A stretch of DNA of 64,000 nucleotides from Pegoplata infirma (taxonomy: Eukaryota > Arthropoda > Insecta > Diptera > Anthomyiidae): the NCBI GenBank assembly GCA_963921195.1, contig OY992537.1:75770894-75834893 (forward strand), written 5' to 3'. Positions 22,109-33,106 of this stretch are shown one piece after another. The notes under the pieces were generated by a model. That model worked only from the letters and a program-made list of their open reading frames with translations, did no database searches and was not told the origin of the DNA. The translations under genes were made by a program, and so were the position numbers. Numbering within the stretch: position 1 is the stretch's first letter; each line of letters opens with the position of its first letter.

Positions 22109-23407
22109 CAGGGAAACCAAAAATATGCAATATCATGTTTTTTCTTGTGCATTTTATTGATAAATGGGAAAGGTACACTCAAAATAATCACTCTGTTAAA
22201 TTACAGAGATACTCTGCTGAGCCTGCACAAAATACCATAGATTTCCAACCAGCAAGATTTTTTGTTGTTTTACGAAGAAAACTCTGTAAAATGATTTCGA
22301 TAAAAAAACTGTAAATTTACAGAATTATCTGTAAAATATGGATAAAACCGAAAAGAATTTTACAAAAAAAAAACTCAGTAAATTTACAAAGTTTTAATTA
22401 AATGCTTTTTATGAGTTCAAAATTTTCCAAAAAAAAAAACTCTGTAAATTTACAAAGTTTTAGTTAAATCCATTTTATGAGTAAAACTTCTCTGATTCAA
22501 AACATTAATTAAAATTAAGTTAATTAAAATTAAGATTTTGTTAAATTTGCCCGCTTTATGCTTCCAAATTGTAAATTTACTTTTTTATTTTTGTAAAAAT
22601 TACGAGTTTTTAACGAGTAACTCCAATTTTACAAAATTTTGTTTTTCCGTCACAAGAAAATACAAAGTATTTTTTTTTTTTAATCTGTATTTCGACAGAT
22701 AACATTGTCAAATATCTGTCGAATTGAGATTACAGTCATTTTACAGAGTATTTAACAGAATAATTATTTTGAGTGTATTTATCCGTTTCAGAAGTTTTTA
22801 AGAAATCTGGCATCGATTTGTTAGAGCATATTTTTGCATATTTTAGCCTTAAGAGCATATTTTTGCATATTTTAGGTTTAAGAGCATATTTTAACATAAG
22901 AGCATATTTTTAGAGCATATTTTCAATTTTTATAGCATTTTTCCACTTTTTAGAGCATATTTTTACATTTTTAGATCATTTTTTTTTTTTTTTTTCAATT
23001 TTTAGAGCATTCTTTTCCAATTTTTTTATGATAACATTTATTTTAAAATTTTTTATCCAACAAGGATGTTTTTTTTTTTCAACAAGTACGGAATTGTGAC
23101 GATTGATTCTCTTTTGGCCTGTTCTTGCTTCATATCGGTATATGAAACTATATTTTCTTTAGATTCAGCAACTTGGTAGAAAATATTAAGGCAAATATTT
23201 TTGTAGAAAATATTTAACCCTCTAACTATCGCACATAACGGGATTTGGAGGGTCTATTCTCTAACAAATTGTAAAAAACACAGCAAAAAAGGGGACATAA
23301 TTTTTTTAAGACTTATTTTTATTGTTTTTAGAGCATATTTTCCGTTTTTAAGGGCATTTTTTAAGCGCATAAAACTTGTTTTTTAGAGCATATTTTTGGT
23401 TTCCCTG
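22109..23407. mobile_element. hAT-like element CAGGGAAACC, 8-bp duplication
   Basis: Ends are CAGGGAAACCAAAAATATGC and its exact complement. Perfect 8-bp repeats GTTATCAT flank it (22101-22108, 23408-23415). The unoccupied site can be read in the repeat copy at 1345-1365. The interior consists of 'agagcatatttttgcatat' repeats and a nested MITE at 22175-22775. There is no transposase frame. Confidence 0.88.
22175..22775. mobile_element. MITE CACTCAAAATAAT with TA duplication
   Basis: Ends CACTCAAAATAATCACTCTG and …CAGAATAATTATTTTGAGTG form a ~30-bp imperfect TIR flanked by TA. Sub-terminal 'tctgtaaatttacag' palindromes fill the interior. It is nested in the hAT-like element 22109-23407. The 601-bp length and lack of coding sequence mark it as non-autonomous. 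Confidence 0.85.
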
Positions 23408-23545
23408 GTTATCATAAGTACTTGTTATGTTAATTCATAATGGGGAACATGAAAAGGCCTCGAATCAGAATAAACTCTTTTTCATTGCACAATTAAAAGT
23501 CGAATAAATAACTAATTTTTATTTAATAAAAATTAAAAGACACTT
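23408..23545 (+). repeat. Hammerhead-bearing dispersed repeat, 3' part
   Basis: This continues the 21795-22108 unit after the hAT-like insertion. 'cataatggggaacatgaaa' and 'gcctcgaatcagaataaac' are the complement of 1275-1335. 'gtcgaataaataactaatt' matches 1390-1410. Confidence 0.65.
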
Positions 23546-24329
23546 GGTTTAAATGAAAGTTTTTCTCGTGCTCTATCTATGCAGAAAGGCGAACAAAATT
23601 TGAGAATTTTCGGAAATGGCGATATCTCGAATAGAGTTGGGCCCGAATCATTACGTTAATGATTTTTTCATATAAAATACCCAATGAAATCGATTTTATT
23701 GAATCATTATTCCATACAAATTTCTATCATTTCCCAACTATGATCTCGAAAACCGTTAGACCAACTTAAGAATTTTTTCATATTGTTATTCTGATACCAA
23801 AATTAATAGAACTAGTGTATCGCAAGTCAAAAATTTTTTGACTTTTCAAAACCCAAAATTGTTGGTTGAAATTTTACAAAAATGCAAAATTTTGATTGAA
23901 GGCCGACACGGGGACAATTAATGCTAATGTTAACAATTTTTTTAAAAACAAAAAAAGGGAGAATATCTACTGTTTTTAGCGATTAAAAGCGTGCTAAGAA
24001 GATTTTTTTTTTGTAAAAAAAACTCTTGAACATATTAAAAAGCTTTCAAAAGCTCTATCACTAGAGTGGAGGGTATACAAAATATATTGGTAAATTTTGA
24101 GTAAATATATACTTGACACAATTAAAAAGTTACTTAAAAAACGAATAGTTTTAGGTAAAGTTTTAATTGTGTCAATTAAAAATTTACTCAATTTTTTTAG
24201 TAAGCATTTAATAATTTTTTATTAAAAGTTTACTCAATACTAAATCGTTTACTGGTGCAAAATTGAATAATTTTTTACTCAATAGTATTATAAATTTACT
24301 CAAATATTTTTTTTATTTTTTTCTGTGCA

Positions 24330-25380
24330 AATGGTTTTTGAAACCTCTGTTCACCTTTACTACCATCAAACTCTTTGTTCCCAATCTATTATTTGGCAAT
24401 AAAAAATGTGCGCTCCAAGCAGTTAAGAGTTAATAATTTTAAATAAAAAAATTCTCTTAAATTTCACTTGCTCTTACTGATCTCTACATAAATAAAATAG
24501 TATAACAATTTTATTTTATAACACCACACAACTCTTATACGTAAACTGATCTCAATTATGTTCAGCAAAACATATTCACCTTTATTTTGTTTTCTTGACT
24601 CTCAAGTCAACAACATAAACAATTGAAACCTGAATATTCAGAATAATCAAAACATAACAAAACATTAAAAAAAAAGAAAAAAAAAGAGTAAAATAACAAT
24701 ACAATGCTGTTGTGTATCAGAATGAAAATAAAAACAACATTTTGACCTGGTCCAGCATTATCCAGTTTCAAAATACACATGAATACACAACAGAAAAAAA
24801 ATAATCATAATAAACTAAAAAAATTTAATATTTTTTTTCTTGTTGTTGCTTTTGACCTTCTCATTCTTTAAAGTATGTTGCTGTTATGTGTATACATTAA
24901 GCAGGAGCAATTTCTTTTTTTCAAACAAATTTTGGATTTTTTTTTTTAAATCCAAAAAAAAAATTTAAATTTTTTTATACTTATTTTAATAGCCTTCCCT
25001 TAATGGTATAGGATAGTCGTTTGTAAATTATAATGAAAAAAATAAAATAAAATCGATCCGGCCTATTATGTATGTAATGTGGTCTGATGGGATATCTGAA
25101 GTACTTCAGTAAACTGAGTATGCGAACATTATAAAGTAAAATAAATGGAAACTATAAAAAGTAGAGGAATCCGTATATTATTTTTTTTGGGAATATTTAT
25201 GAAGAATAAGTTCCTACATAAGTTCAAACCTTAAGTTAAAATTAGTCTATCTGTTGTTTATAGCAACACTACTACACATGAACTAACTAACTCACATATA
25301 CATAACAATTTTTGTTTATAAACAATAGTGATGAAGCTTTAAACAGTCAATGGAGTTTGAAAAATAAACTTTTTTACACA
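24330..25380. other. AT-rich interval, no gene recognised
   Basis: The sequence appears single-copy within the window. There is no frame above 60 codons with a plausible composition, no TIR and no tandem array. Several AATAAA strings occur by composition. Confidence 0.45.
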
Positions 25381-25382
25381 AT

Positions 25383-25767
25383 GGGTACGTTCAGCAGAGA
25401 AAGCTGCTACTCAGCTGCTCCTCAACATTCTGCTGAACGGTTTAATTTTTGACATTTCAGTCAACATGTTGAGTGAGCGCTACTCAGCACTGGTAGCGAA
25501 GAAAAATAATGCTACATTCGATCACAAACTGATACATAAGCTGTTTTATTGAAATTATTTATTTTTTTGACGTTATTCAAGGAAAGAAACAAAAAAAATA
25601 TATAAAAAAGTATATTCCACAGAAAAAATAAATGAAAATATAAAAAAACAAAAAAATTATTCGAATATTTTTAAACATTTATAAAAAAGTGCGTTCAGCA
25701 GAATCAACTAATCAAAACGTGCTACATCTCAACTGTTGAGTAGCAGGTTTCTCTGCAGAACACGCCC
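25383..25767. mobile_element. PIF/Harbinger-like MITE, intact copy A
   Basis: The left end GGGTACGTTCAGCAGAGAAA is mirrored by …TTTCTCTGCAGAACACGCCC. Flanking AAT occurs at 25380-25382 and 25768-25770, which fits a 3-bp duplication. The GGG start and 3-bp duplication suggest PIF/Harbinger. Sub-terminal 'gctgctactcagctgctcc' and 'ctcaactgttgagtagc' are further inverted motifs. It serves as the uninterrupted reference for copy B. Confidence 0.72.
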
Positions 25768-25892
25768 AATGGGTACGTTCAGCAGAGAAAGCTGCTACTC
25801 AGCTGCTCCTCAACATTCTGCTGAACGGTTTGATTTTTGACATTTCAGTCAACATGTTGAGTGAGCTCTTCTCATCACTACACCATTTCCAA

Positions 25893-26690
25893 TTTTAATT
25901 CAGAAAATACAAATTATATTTCAAAAATTTCCAATTATATTTCAGAATTTTCCAATTATATTTCAAAAATTTCCAATTATATTTCAAAAATTTCCAATTA
26001 TATTTCAGAAATTTCCATTTATATTTCAAAAATTTCCAATTATAATTCAAAAATTTCTAAATATAATTCAAAAATTTCCAATTATAATTCAAAAATTTCC
26101 ATTTATAATTCAAAAAATTCCAATTATATTTCAAAAATTTCCATTTATATTTCAGAAATTTCCATTTATATTTCAAAACTTTCCATTTATATTTCAGAAA
26201 TTTCCATTTATATTTCAGAATTTTCCATTTATATTTCAGAAATTTCCATTTATAATTCAGAAATTTCCAATTGTATTTCAGAAATTTCCATTTGTATTTC
26301 AAAATTTTCTAAATGCTTTTCAGAAAATTCCATTTGCATTTCAAAAATTTCCATTTGTATTTCAAAATTTTCCAAATGCTTTTCAGAAAATTCCATTTAT
26401 ATTTCAAAAATTTCCAATTATATTTCAAAATTTTCCATTTGTATTTCAAAAATTTCCATTTGTATTTCAAAATTTTCCAAATGCTTTTCAGAAAATTCCA
26501 TTTGTATTTCAAAAATTTCCATTTGTATTTCAAAATTTTCCAAATGCTTTTCAGAAAATTCCAATTGTATTTCAAAAATTTCTATTTATATTTCAAAATT
26601 TTCCAAAAGCTTTTCAGAAAATTCCAATTGTAATTCAAAAGTTTCCATTTATATTTCAAAATTTTCCATTTATATTTAAGAAAATACAAA
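25893..26690 (+). repeat. Left 21-bp tandem array
   Basis: Units follow the pattern TTTC(C)A(A/T)TTATATTTCA(A/G)AAA. A longer-order pattern appears in the distal half, where 'aaatgcttttcagaaaattcc' alternates with standard units, so blocks of several units were amplified together. The array is mirrored in the right arm, 27390-28185. Confidence 0.9.
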
Positions 26691-26749
26691 TTATATTTCA
26701 AAAAGTTTCAAATTTTATTAAGAAAACTGTAAGTGTATTTTTTATGATA

Positions 26750-26989
26750 CAAATATTAAAGAAACTATCAGACTATCCAAAACCCTATACACCATCAATA
26801 TTTTTCAAAAGAAAGTGGTTAACATTTTTCTTAACTTATCATTTTGATTCAAGAACAAATGATTCTAAAAGTGTGAAAAACCATCTTTAAAATGGTACCA
26901 ACATATTTTGGAATTTCATGAATTTTAACCACAAAATTTAATGAAAGAAATTGAGGTTATGAGTGTCCGACTACTTTTTTTACCCACTG
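26750..26989 (+). mobile_element. Tc1/mariner-like right terminus inside the foldback core
   Basis: The stretch 'gagtgtccgactac' followed by T7 and 'acccactg' at 26961-26989, then TA, resembles the right end of Tc1-type elements (outer sequence CAGTGGGTAAAAAAAGTAG). The 3'-proximal AT-rich part continues left to about 26750. No matching left end and no transposase frame was found, so it is a remnant. Confidence 0.5.
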
Positions 26990-28470
26990 TATAACTGTTC
27001 AAAGGTATTAGGAATAAAATAACCTTTTTAAGATGAAAAATTTTATAAATTTTGCCTTGCATATTTCAGCTTATAAAATTCGTACAGACCTATAGCAAAA
27101 CCATTATTGCAATTAATAGAGCTATGATTCTTAGTACGATTTTTTTAACAATGTCACTAAATGTCTCCAAGGGAACACAAATTAAGGGTTTTCTTCATTC
27201 TTATCGGTTTTGTTGTATTTTTTCAAATTTCTCATTATCCTCCACAATCCTCCACAAAGGCAGACTGAGTTTTTCTGCAAGTTTTGATAATTTATCATGA
27301 ATTATAATGAACTTATAATAACTACAAAGTGTAGGGAACTACACTTACAATTTTTTTAATTTATTTAGAAAGTTTTTGAAATACAATTTGTATTTTCTTA
27401 AATATAAATGGAAAATTTTGAAATATAAATGGAAAATTTTGAATTACAATTGGAATTTTCTGAAAAGCATTTGGAAAATTTTGAAATATAAATAGAAATT
27501 TTTGAAATACAATTGGAATTTTCTGAAAAGCATTTGGAAAATTTTGAAATACAAATGGAAATTTTTGAAATACAAATGGAATTTTCTGAAAAGCATTTGG
27601 AAAATTTTGAAATACAAATGGAAATTTTTGAAATACAATTGGAAAATTTTGAAATATAATTGGAAATTTTTGAAATATAAATGGAATTTTCTGAAAAGCA
27701 TTTGGAAAATTTTGAAATACAAATGGAAATTTTTGAAATACAAATGGAATTTTCTGAAAAGCATTTAGAAAATTTTGAAATACAAATGGAAATTTCTGAA
27801 ATACAATTGGAAATTTCTGAATTATAAATGGAAATTTCTGAAATATAAATGGAAAATTCTGAAATATAAATGGAAATTTCTGAAATATAAATGGAAAGTT
27901 TTGAAATATAAATGGAAATTTCTGAAATATAAATGGAAATTTTTGAAATATAATTGGAATTTTTTGAATTATAAATGGAAATTTTTGAATTATAATTGGA
28001 AATTTTTGAATTATATTTAGAAATTTTTGAATTATAATTGGAAATTTTTGAAATATAAATGGAAATTTCTGAAATATAATTGGAAATTTTTGAAATATAA
28101 TTGGAAATTTTTGAAATATAATTGGAAATTTCTGAAATATAATTGGAAATTTTTGAAATATAATTTGTATTTTCTGAATTAAAATTGGAAATGGTGTAGT
28201 AGCGTACACAATTTATGCTACATTTGATCACAAACTGATACAAAAGCTGTTTTATTGAAAATATTAATTTTTTTGTACGTTATTCAAAGAAGTAAACACA
28301 ACAAATCATAAAAAAGTATTTTTTACAGCAAAAAATAAATGAAAGCGTCAAAAAAAAAATATTCCAATATTTTAAAACATTTACAAAAAAAATGCGTTCA
28401 GCAGATTCAACTAATCAAAACATGCTACATCTCAACTGTTGAGTAGCAGGTTTCTCTGCTGAACACGCTC

Positions 28471-29689
28471 ATTGTTTAAGTGAAGCTTTGTATATAATAT
28501 CGTTGGCTGTGATGTAAATCGGTTTAATTCAAGATTTATATGTTATTGTTATAACAAACATTTTTGAACACATAAAGAAGTTCATGACAACTACACCATT
28601 AACAGATAATTCGATAAATAAACTTTTTTCAAACAATTGTTATTCGAAGATTCTACTTGTAATTGAAATTTTCGAATTTCAAATGAAATCTTGAAATTTC
28701 AAGTAGAATTTTGAAATTACAATTGATCTTTATCGAATTACATCCGTAAACGGTGTAGAAAGGTTTCTTTTTGACACTGTGAAGCAGATAATATTTTATC
28801 AGAAACTTCGGATAAAAGCGGCAAAACACATTTATAAAAATCACATCTGAGCAAATCCATGGAAAATTTAACTGAAGGATCGACAATTTTTTTTTTATTT
28901 TTGGTTCTTTGATAGAGCTTCGTAAAAGATTAAAAACCACATTTTTTTTGGATCAATACTTTAGAAGATGTATGTTTTATAATATTTTTGTACTCGGACA
29001 CCGTAACACATTGGGAACTTTGTATGGAAAAGGCGCGCATCGACGTTTTTTTGTTATAACTCTTGAACGGATAGGAATTTTACGACATTCTTTACCATTA
29101 TAAATACTGGAGACCTTAAAGAACTTACACATGTGGATTGGACATTTTTCCATTAGTACCCTACTTGTAAATTTAAGGCAAAGTTGGTTAATTTTTTTAT
29201 ATAAAAAATAAAATGGTGGTCAGTTATTTAAAACACTTACGGATTTTAAGTGACAATATAACAGCTTACCATTCAATACAAAGTGTTTCTCTCATTTTTT
29301 GGTAAAGTCTACACCCTACAATAAAATAGCCTGCAAAATTAACTGCTTTCTATCTTTTATCATTTTCGATTTTTTACACAAAAATAATGGGGAAAAATAT
29401 CAAACAAAGATGCAACACACGGTAAATACGCATTATTTGCAATAATTGTTAAGTTATTTGGAAAAAAAAAATATTGTTAAAACATTACTCTATAATCAGT
29501 ACTTTCAACTTGTCTGTCTGTCTTATTAGGGATATATCTTGCAGGTTGTTTGTTTTTGAGTTTTCTCTATTAAAGTTTCTTTTATAGCTTTTAAAATGCC
29601 TATGTGATCTTTTCAAAGCCTACTCCGATAATTGCCATGAAGGAATGCAAATATTTTTTAAATGTTACTTAATTAGTTAAGGGTAAATT
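28471..29689. other. AT-rich interval with a dispersed-repeat fragment
   Basis: 28850-28950 ('gagcaaatccatggaaaat', 'tttgatagagcttcgt', 'gattaaaaaccac') matches 37677-37770 and, inverted, 48440-48540. The frames at 28653-28940 and 28909-29103 overlap this block and show no family. The rest holds nothing recognised. Confidence 0.5.
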
Positions 29690-29990
29690 TAATACCAACG
29701 GGCAATTACAATTCTTGTAAAATAGTGTCATGAGCTAGAATTGTATGCATAGTGGGACTCATTGTTAACCAACCATGCTTTTCAACTTATAATTTTGCAG
29801 TTTCATGTATGTGTTTTCTAAACTTAACTGAATTATTTTTGTCATTTGCGTTGATACACAGAAGTATTATAACAACCCGTTTTATAATATCTTCTACTAT
29901 TCCAGTTATTTTGGCCGTAATTGCGGTCAAGAAAGCCTTTTAGTTACAAGCATTATGTGAAACTCCTTTTGCCTTAATAAAGTGAGGTAG
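29690..29990 (-). pseudogene. Broken Transib transposase relic
   Basis: Translating the minus strand in pieces gives segments similar to the C-terminal half of the intact protein at 44656-46689: 'KAFLTAITAKITGIVEDIIK', 'VVIILLCINANDKNN', 'FRKHIHETAKL' and 'GWLTMSPTMHTILAHD'. These match RRFFS…ITG, ETATLY and WRHMPTTVHKILFHG in the same order. The zinc-type H-x4-H survives. At least two in-frame stops and two frame changes break it. Divergence from the intact copy is large, so it is an older or different Transib lineage. Nothing upstream or downstream could be aligned. Confidence 0.72.
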
Positions 29991-30480
29991 GGTATCAAAA
30001 TCAATAATTATTGGAAACCGCGGTTGTCTGTTAACAATATAGGTCATTTAAGTAAAATTTTGTAATAAAACGATAAACAGTAAATTTTGTTAAAAAATAA
30101 TCACTTTAAAAATACTTATTTTTTCATAAACAGACCCCCCTTTAAACCTCATTTCAGGCCGCAGTTTCCTACTTAAAAAGAGTAATATTAAAAACCATAA
30201 AATGGGTAACAAAGGTAATAGTTATAGCTACAATCTCCACTTAATTTGAGGAAAATCGCATTATTGGAAGTAGTTTTAAAAAATAAAATAAAAAAAGTCT
30301 TCAAAAAAAATTATTTTTTTCAAATTTATGCAAAAAGTCCTTACTTTGACTTTATGTCCTGACTAAACTAAGCGATGGATTTTCATTCTATGAACGGTTT
30401 TCTTTCTCCTAGGGTGTCTACTTAACAAATACGAGCATTCACTGTAAATAACAAAACATTTGTTTGGCTCTCAAATGCGC
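29991..30480. other. AT-rich interval, nothing recognised
   Basis: I looked for the catalytic half of the Transib relic here on the minus strand and found no convincing continuation. No other feature was seen. Confidence 0.4.
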
Positions 30481-32130
30481 GTCTAGGATCCAATGTGCGT
30501 AAGTCGTACGAAAAAAACTTATAAAAACAAAATTGTACATAAAATTATGAAGATTAAATTAAAAAAATTTTTAAAAATTTCAACAAAAAATGTTTAAAAC
30601 AATATTTGAATATCCGTTTTTCCTGGGAAAGACACCGTGGATTTCAAAATGCAAAATTTTGTTTTAATGTTTAGAATGCCCTTTTCACGTTAAAATTTCA
30701 AAGAGGTGTTTTTTCGTATTGTTGAGCAATAAATTTTCAAAATTTAATAGAGAGCCAAATATTTGATTTTTTTCAAAATTTTGGCAAAAAATCAAATAGT
30801 TTGCTCTACACAGTTTTTTTCGCTTTTTTACTCGGAAGCCGTAAGTTGTACGAAAACACTTTCTGTGGCAATATTGTTAATAAAATTATGGAGATTTTAA
30901 ATTTAGAAACAAAAAAACTTTCAAAAAAAATTTAACAAAAATTTTTTAAAACAATCGGGGCTATTCCTGTTATCATAAACGCGTTTAAAACGCGACGAAG
31001 GTAATTTTTGGTATTCCTGAATACGTTGGAGATGATACAGACGAAAAACATATATTTTATTCGTCATCGTCGACATTCGACGTATTCCTCAATTCGTCTT
31101 CGACGCCAGATTCATAAAATTTTGTTCGACATCTTTTTTGGCGCGTTTTTATAGAAAATTGTGTTTTTTTTTAACTCAATCATTAAAACTCATATAATTT
31201 TATTTTAAATATTTTAAATATCAATTATGTAATAAAAATGTCTCCGGCAGAATAAAAACCATGAAAATGCAAACTGCATTTGTTCCCGGACTGTGCCACA
31301 CAGGGACGGATTTTTGTTTATGGCGATTTTTTGTTTAATTTCTGAAGTTTAAAATTCTTCTTCTTAATTTTTTAATTATATATATTATAGTAAGATTGAA
31401 AATAAATATAAAATATGACCCGCAATATAATTTTAATTAATTTACAATTCATGTTATTTTATATGTTTTGTTGTTTTTTTATGTTTTGCTAGTGATGACA
31501 AAAATTAATCGATATTCCTTCACCGATACCACTGACGTATTGTAGAATGTGGTGAAACTCGGTCGTCGAAAGTGAAACTCATTCGACGTCAAAGTGATGC
31601 GCGTATTTAGAAATAAGGATGAATATTGTAATGTCCTATCAAGGTTGTCCTTTTAACGGTGTTAAAATTTTAGAGAGGTTTTTTTTTGGCGTTATAGAGC
31701 AATAAATTTTTAAAGTTGGTAGTAAGGATAAATTTTTGATTTTTTGCCAAAATTTTGAATAAAAATCAAGTATTTTTGCGATCTAACAAACTTTAAAAAA
31801 TTATTGCTCAACAATACCTCTCTGAAATTTTAACAGCTTCAAACAGATATTCAAAACTTTAATAAAAAAATTTTGATTTTGGAAATCTATGGTGTCCTTC
31901 CCATGAAATAAGGACATTCAAATATGAATATCAGTCAAATAAACCTACTTTAGATTTAATTTACTCATTATGAATAACACAGTAAATCTTTATAATTTTA
32001 TATACAATATTGTTTTTATTAGATTTTTATATGACTTACGGTTTCCGAGCACAAAAATTTTGAAAAACTGCCTAAAAGTCAATATTGTCAAAATAACGCT
32101 TTTTAAACGCCAGATCTTCAAAAGTATAAT
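30480..32130. repeat. Dispersed palindromic repeat with an insertion
   Basis: 'Cctgggaaagacaccgtgg', 'tcacgttaaaatttcaaag', 'gtattgttgagcaataaat' and 'ggcaaaaaatcaaa' at 30610-30800 recur in inverted order at 31640-31930. They also recur at 37790-38120 and 48030-48300. The middle (about 30960-31622) differs in base composition and carries several 'cgtcgacattcgacg'-like motifs; it looks like a separate insertion with weak ends. Confidence 0.6.
30960..31622. mobile_element. Possible insertion with CG-containing motifs
   Basis: The segment starts near 'attcctgttatcataaacg' and ends near 'gcgcgtatttagaaataagg'; these are weakly complementary. Inside, 'cgtcatcgtcgacattcga', 'cttcgacgcc' and 'cattcgacgtc' are richer in CpG than the surroundings. 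It interrupts a dispersed repeat. Borders and type are uncertain. Confidence 0.35.
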
Positions 32131-32134
32131 ATAA

Positions 32135-32932
32135 AACAAGTAGAAAAGTTAAATTCGACTTGGCCGAATCTATTAATACCCTCCACAATGCCCTTTTAAA
32201 GTGATATTAAATTTTCTAACTTGAAAAAAATAAAATTTTTAATTAGAAATATTTTATTTGTGTAAAAAAACTTTTTTTTAAAGTAATTTTTGAAAAAAAT
32301 AAAATTATTTACAAAATTTGTTTTTGAGTGTAAATTTTTTTTTTGAGTGTACAATTTTTTTCGAGTGTATTTTTTTTTAGTGTAAAATTATTTTTGAGTT
32401 ACAAAAATACGTTGTAAAATATTTTTGTGACTTACCAATGCTTTTAAAACCTGTTTAACGGGTTTTCAACACGTGAATTTAAGCTGAACCTAATCTGAAA
32501 TTCCAGGGGAACGATAAATATATATATGCCAAGCTTCAGCATCGTCAGAATTGCCTTTCGAAAGTTAGCGTGTTTTTTATCTCGTAAATTCTATAAAACC
32601 CCTTGCCGAAATTCAGTCTTTTGCCCATAACTTTTGAACCACTAAACCGATTTTGCTGAATTGCAATACAAACCTGACCAGGTAAATGCCCAACATATAT
32701 GCCAAACTTCAGGAGCCTCTGTAAAGTCTTTCAAGAGTAAGCGTGTTTTCAACAGACAGACGGACAGACGGACGGACGGATGGACGGACGGACATCGCTA
32801 GATCGTCTTAAAATCGATCGAGGATCATGAATATATATACTTTATGGGGTCTTAGGCCAATATTTCGAGGTTTTACACACGGAATGACAAACTTATATAT
32901 ACCCTCTATCACTAGAGTGGAGGGTACAATAA
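32135..32932 (+). repeat. Dispersed repeat (AACAAGTAGAAAAG…GAGGGTAC), copy 1
   Basis: It begins 'aacaagtagaaaagttaaat' with 'cgacttggccgaatct' and 'taccctccacaatgccc', and ends 'tatcactagagtggagggta'. A (ACGG)n tract lies at about 32757-32800. The reverse orientation is present at 35395-36615 with the same two ends. 'gacatcgctagatcgtctt' and 'tcgatcgaggatcatga' are shared. Function unknown; it has no open frame. Confidence 0.7.
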
Positions 32933-33106
32933 AATCGCACTGAAAGAATTTTACTCATTCTAGTTACAACTCTTAGCGCAGAACAAATTTTGCATATACA
33001 GTGATTCACAGTAAAAATGGTCAGCTTCCCAGTGAAAAATGAAACTTGTATGATCATATATGAAGCATTCCACACCAAATGTCCCACCACAGAAAAATAT
33101 GTGTCC

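Larger units (their letters stand above)
21139..24320. mobile_element. Long-TIR composite element with nested insertions
   Basis: The first ~190 bases ('actattgagtaaaaaac', 'accagtaaacgatt', 'gagtaaacttttaataaaaa', 'gagtaaatttttaatt') are mirrored in order at 24130-24320. These form a long imperfect inverted repeat. Between them lie a 35-bp satellite, a hammerhead-bearing repeat, an hAT-like element (22109-23407) and a MITE within that (22175-22775). Whether everything between the arms arrived as insertions in one element is inferred. Confidence 0.55.
25881..28196. mobile_element. Foldback element with 21-bp repeat arms, TA duplication
   Basis: The outer end CACCATTTCCAATTTTAATT is repeated inverted at 28196, and TA flanks both sides (25879-25880, 28197-28198). 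Each ~850-bp arm is a near-perfect inverted copy of the other and consists of ~38 tandem 21-bp units (TTTCCATTTATATTTCAGAA-like). The unit is a multiple of three without stops in several frames, giving long frames of heptad repeats (ISNYISK-like; FQKFPII-like) on both strands. These are unlikely to be proteins. Drosophila FB elements share the general design. The ~600-bp middle holds a Tc1-like end but no intact transposase. Confidence 0.85.
25771..28470. mobile_element. PIF/Harbinger-like MITE copy B, split by a foldback element
   Basis: It starts three bases after copy A. 25771-25880 and 28197-28470 together align with copy A end to end. The interruption falls where copy A reads 'cactggtagcg'; here it is 'cacTA…TAgtagcg', which pins the inserted element and its TA duplication. 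The right end reads …CAGGTTTCTCTGCTGAACACG. Confidence 0.75.

Noticed and set aside
25861..26679. 272-codon plus-strand frame of heptad repeats (and minus-strand frames of 281-282 codons at 27361-28243)
   Set aside because: The frames follow from 21-bp tandem repeats without stops; several frames on both strands are open at once, and they run across the transposon border.
27052..27300. Tc1-type transposase C-terminus on the minus strand of the foldback core
   Set aside because: A few residues resemble the family ending, but orientation does not fit the nearby Tc1-like terminus and frames are broken.
29752..29943. 63-codon plus-strand frame
   Set aside because: It is the antisense of the Transib relic, which is the better explanation.
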